Shown here piece by piece: positions 62,258 through 64,000 of a stretch of DNA of 64,000 bases. Below the pieces are notes generated by a model that had not been told where the DNA came from, searched no databases, and saw nothing but the letters and a program-made list of their open reading frames with translations. Made by a program: the position numbers and the translations under genes. Position 1 is the stretch's first letter, and each line of letters starts with the position of its first letter. The stretch is from Sanghuangporus weigelae (lineage: Eukaryota > Basidiomycota > Agaricomycetes > Hymenochaetales > Hymenochaetaceae): NCBI GenBank assembly GCA_033182465.1, contig CP137318.1:62001-126000 (forward strand). The letters run 5' to 3'.

Positions 62258-64000
62258 TTAAGAAGGTCCATCATACTCAGGCGGCGCCTCATCATGCATC
62301 GCAGCTAGCCGTTCTTCACGTATCCGCTCAAGATCCCGTCGGAGATTATCCACCTCAGATCTCAGCTCCTCATTCACCAGCGTCTGCTTTGCGAGCATGA
62401 CTTGCTGCGGGGCAGTCCCGTCGCTCACTGAGCCTCCACCGTGTCCTCCTCCACGAGAGCGGCTAGAGTGACTGCCCCGTCCACCTCGTGAGGACCCGCG
62501 CCCGCTACTCGTCGTTGCGCTCCCGACTTGCGAGGCTGACGGGCCGATGTCATCGCTCTCCCCCGGGCGATGTGTGCGGAAGTACGTACTGTCCCGTACG
62601 TTCTGCGCCGTGCTCGCTCCATACGGATCCGGCAGGACTGGCTCCGCACCATTCGAGTGGGTGTACGCAGCGGTACCAGCGCCAGTAGCACCAACACCAG
62701 CGTAAGTAATGGCACCGTATCTTTGCGAATCCGACCCCGTCCCTGTTCCCGTAGCAGTTCCAGTTGGAGTCGTTCCTAACGTAAACGGCTCAAACGTCGC
62801 GCCGTCACTAAATCCTGGTAACTTCGGTCGCCTATCATACGACGACGGAGAAGTTAGAGCGCCCGTACTCATGGGATTCACCCGTGTATCGTATATCTGC
62901 TGTTCGCGTAGATGCCGTCGACGACGCAGGCAGAAGAATACGCCTGCTCCGATAAGAGCCGCCCCTGCTAGGCCACCTACTACTCCGCCTGCTATGGCAC
63001 CAGCGTTGGAACCGCTTGAAGCAGAGAATTCTGAGCCGTCTGGGATGGTGCTGCCATCCCGAGGAATGTTGATGTCGGATTGGATTGTAGTGCTGAAATA
63101 CACATCAGACGACGGATTCCGCTGAAAGGTATACAGAAGTAACATACTTCAATGCTAACAGTGAGAAAACACCTCCAATTGCAGGACTAAAAGGTAAGTT
63201 GGTGATCAGAAACATATGAGAGAGCGTCTCTCAATAATTACCTGTTCTTCCCGGCATTTGGACTACTATCCACAATCCCACTCGACGGATCATAATATAG
63301 CGAGAATGGTGTATTGTTCTGATTTGACGCCGCGTACTCATGCACCTGGTTTATCATGTACTCCCTTGTCGCAAAATTCTGGACAGTAGAGGCAGAGAAC
63401 ATCATCCAGTCTATTTAATCGAAAAGAAATCCCGCAGGTCAGATGGTGCCAGCATAGAAGAACGACAGTATATGATACACACGTGCACCCGTCCGATCCG
63501 TGTCTTCATTATTCAAAGGTAACCCATATGTCGCTTGACCTACAAACGCAAACAATCAAAACGCATTAATATCCACGACCACATGCTAGCATACGCTCAT
63601 TCGCAATGAACCGAAAATACTCACTCGCGATGTTGTTATAAAATACGGTGGCCACTTGATATACCTGATCCGATACGAGGTCCAACTGGAGTAACTGATC
63701 CGCATACAAGTTGTATATCAATCCATTCGTGTCGGTGTCGCCAGAGATGAAGTTGATATGCGAGTTATCCGAAGCAAGTGCATTCGCTTGCCATTCCGAG
63801 ATATATGACGTTGCAGTGTCCTACGTATTTGATCAGTTCAGACCAGTTATTGAGAGATGCATTCGCATTCCTTGATGCTTCGAGAGAAAGGAAGGCTATG
63901 ACGTATGACTCACGTTGAAGTGCTGCTGATCGCCACTAACATCCGCCAACTCAGCGATCTTAGTCATACATGCGATACCAATGATGCCCTTCAACACAAG
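62258..64000 (-). CDS. GtaA-like membrane-anchored protein, copy F (5' part outside window)
   Basis: Only the 3' half is present; the start lies beyond position 64000. Visible ectodomain blocks: LVLKGIIGIACMTKIAELAD, GLIYNLYADQLLQLDLVSDQ, then DWMMFSAST with EYMINQVHEYA and a SPAIGGVFSLLAL block. The tail is the longest of the six: AGAIAGGVVGGLAGAALIGA helix, RRRRHLREQ stop, a Gly/Ser/Thr-rich stretch with TGTATGTGTG and SSRGGRGSHSSRSRGGG, a coiled coil (NEELRSEVDNLRRDLERIRE) and DEAPPEYDGPS with a PPxY motif, TAA at 62258-62260. The Arg/Gly-rich low-complexity stretch is absent from copies A-D. Confidence 0.8.

Overview
The window is nuclear DNA from a filamentous basidiomycete, most likely an Agaricomycete. 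Coding regions are broken by many introns of about 45-75 bp with GT-AG (occasionally GC-AG) ends. The recognisable genes are typical of mushroom-forming fungi: DUF6533 membrane proteins, GtaA-like proteins with a membrane tail, ISWI, CCT3, ATG101 and SCC4/MAU2. There are no bacterial-type operons, no CRISPR array and no convincing tRNA or rRNA gene. All gene models were spliced by eye. Where exon lengths were added up (DUS1, cupin, TEL2, RRT8-like protein, peroxiredoxin-like copy 1, CCT3, F-box-like protein, zinc-finger protein) the total is a whole number of codons.

Left part (1-17.9 kb). On the minus strand lie a TRIP4-type zinc-finger protein, tRNA-dihydrouridine synthase DUS1 and a first DUF6533 membrane protein. 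On the plus strand lie a DUF985 cupin, the checkpoint/TTT-complex protein TEL2 and a complete ISWI remodelling ATPase. An EI24/RRT8-like membrane protein follows on the minus strand.

Centre (18.1-33.9 kb). This is the most unusual part. A two-gene module of about 5.3 kb is repeated three times in tandem. Each module has a large secreted or membrane-anchored GtaA-like (DUF5127/DUF4965) protein on the minus strand, divergently paired with a thioredoxin-fold peroxiredoxin-like (AAED1/PRXL2C) gene on the plus strand. Only the first peroxiredoxin-like gene is intact. The second has a 23-bp deletion and the third is badly decayed. The third GtaA-like gene carries a 1-bp frameshift. A tract of about 1.5 kb is nearly identical between the module 1/2 and module 2/3 junctions, which suggests recent gene conversion or unequal exchange. 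Three more GtaA-like paralogs lie at 51.1-54.8 kb (plus), 57.9-61.5 kb (minus) and 62.3 kb to the window edge (minus, partial), six in all. All six end in the same kind of tail: one glycine-rich membrane helix, a basic stop-transfer stretch, a low-complexity cytosolic region, a short coiled coil and a terminal (P/L)PxY motif.

Right part (34-64 kb). After the array come CCT3, two tandem DUF6533 proteins, the cohesin loader SCC4/MAU2, the autophagy protein ATG101, the splicing factor WBP11 and an MFS sugar transporter. An F-box-like protein sits between GtaA-like copies D and E. Housekeeping genes therefore flank and interrupt a fast-evolving paralog family.
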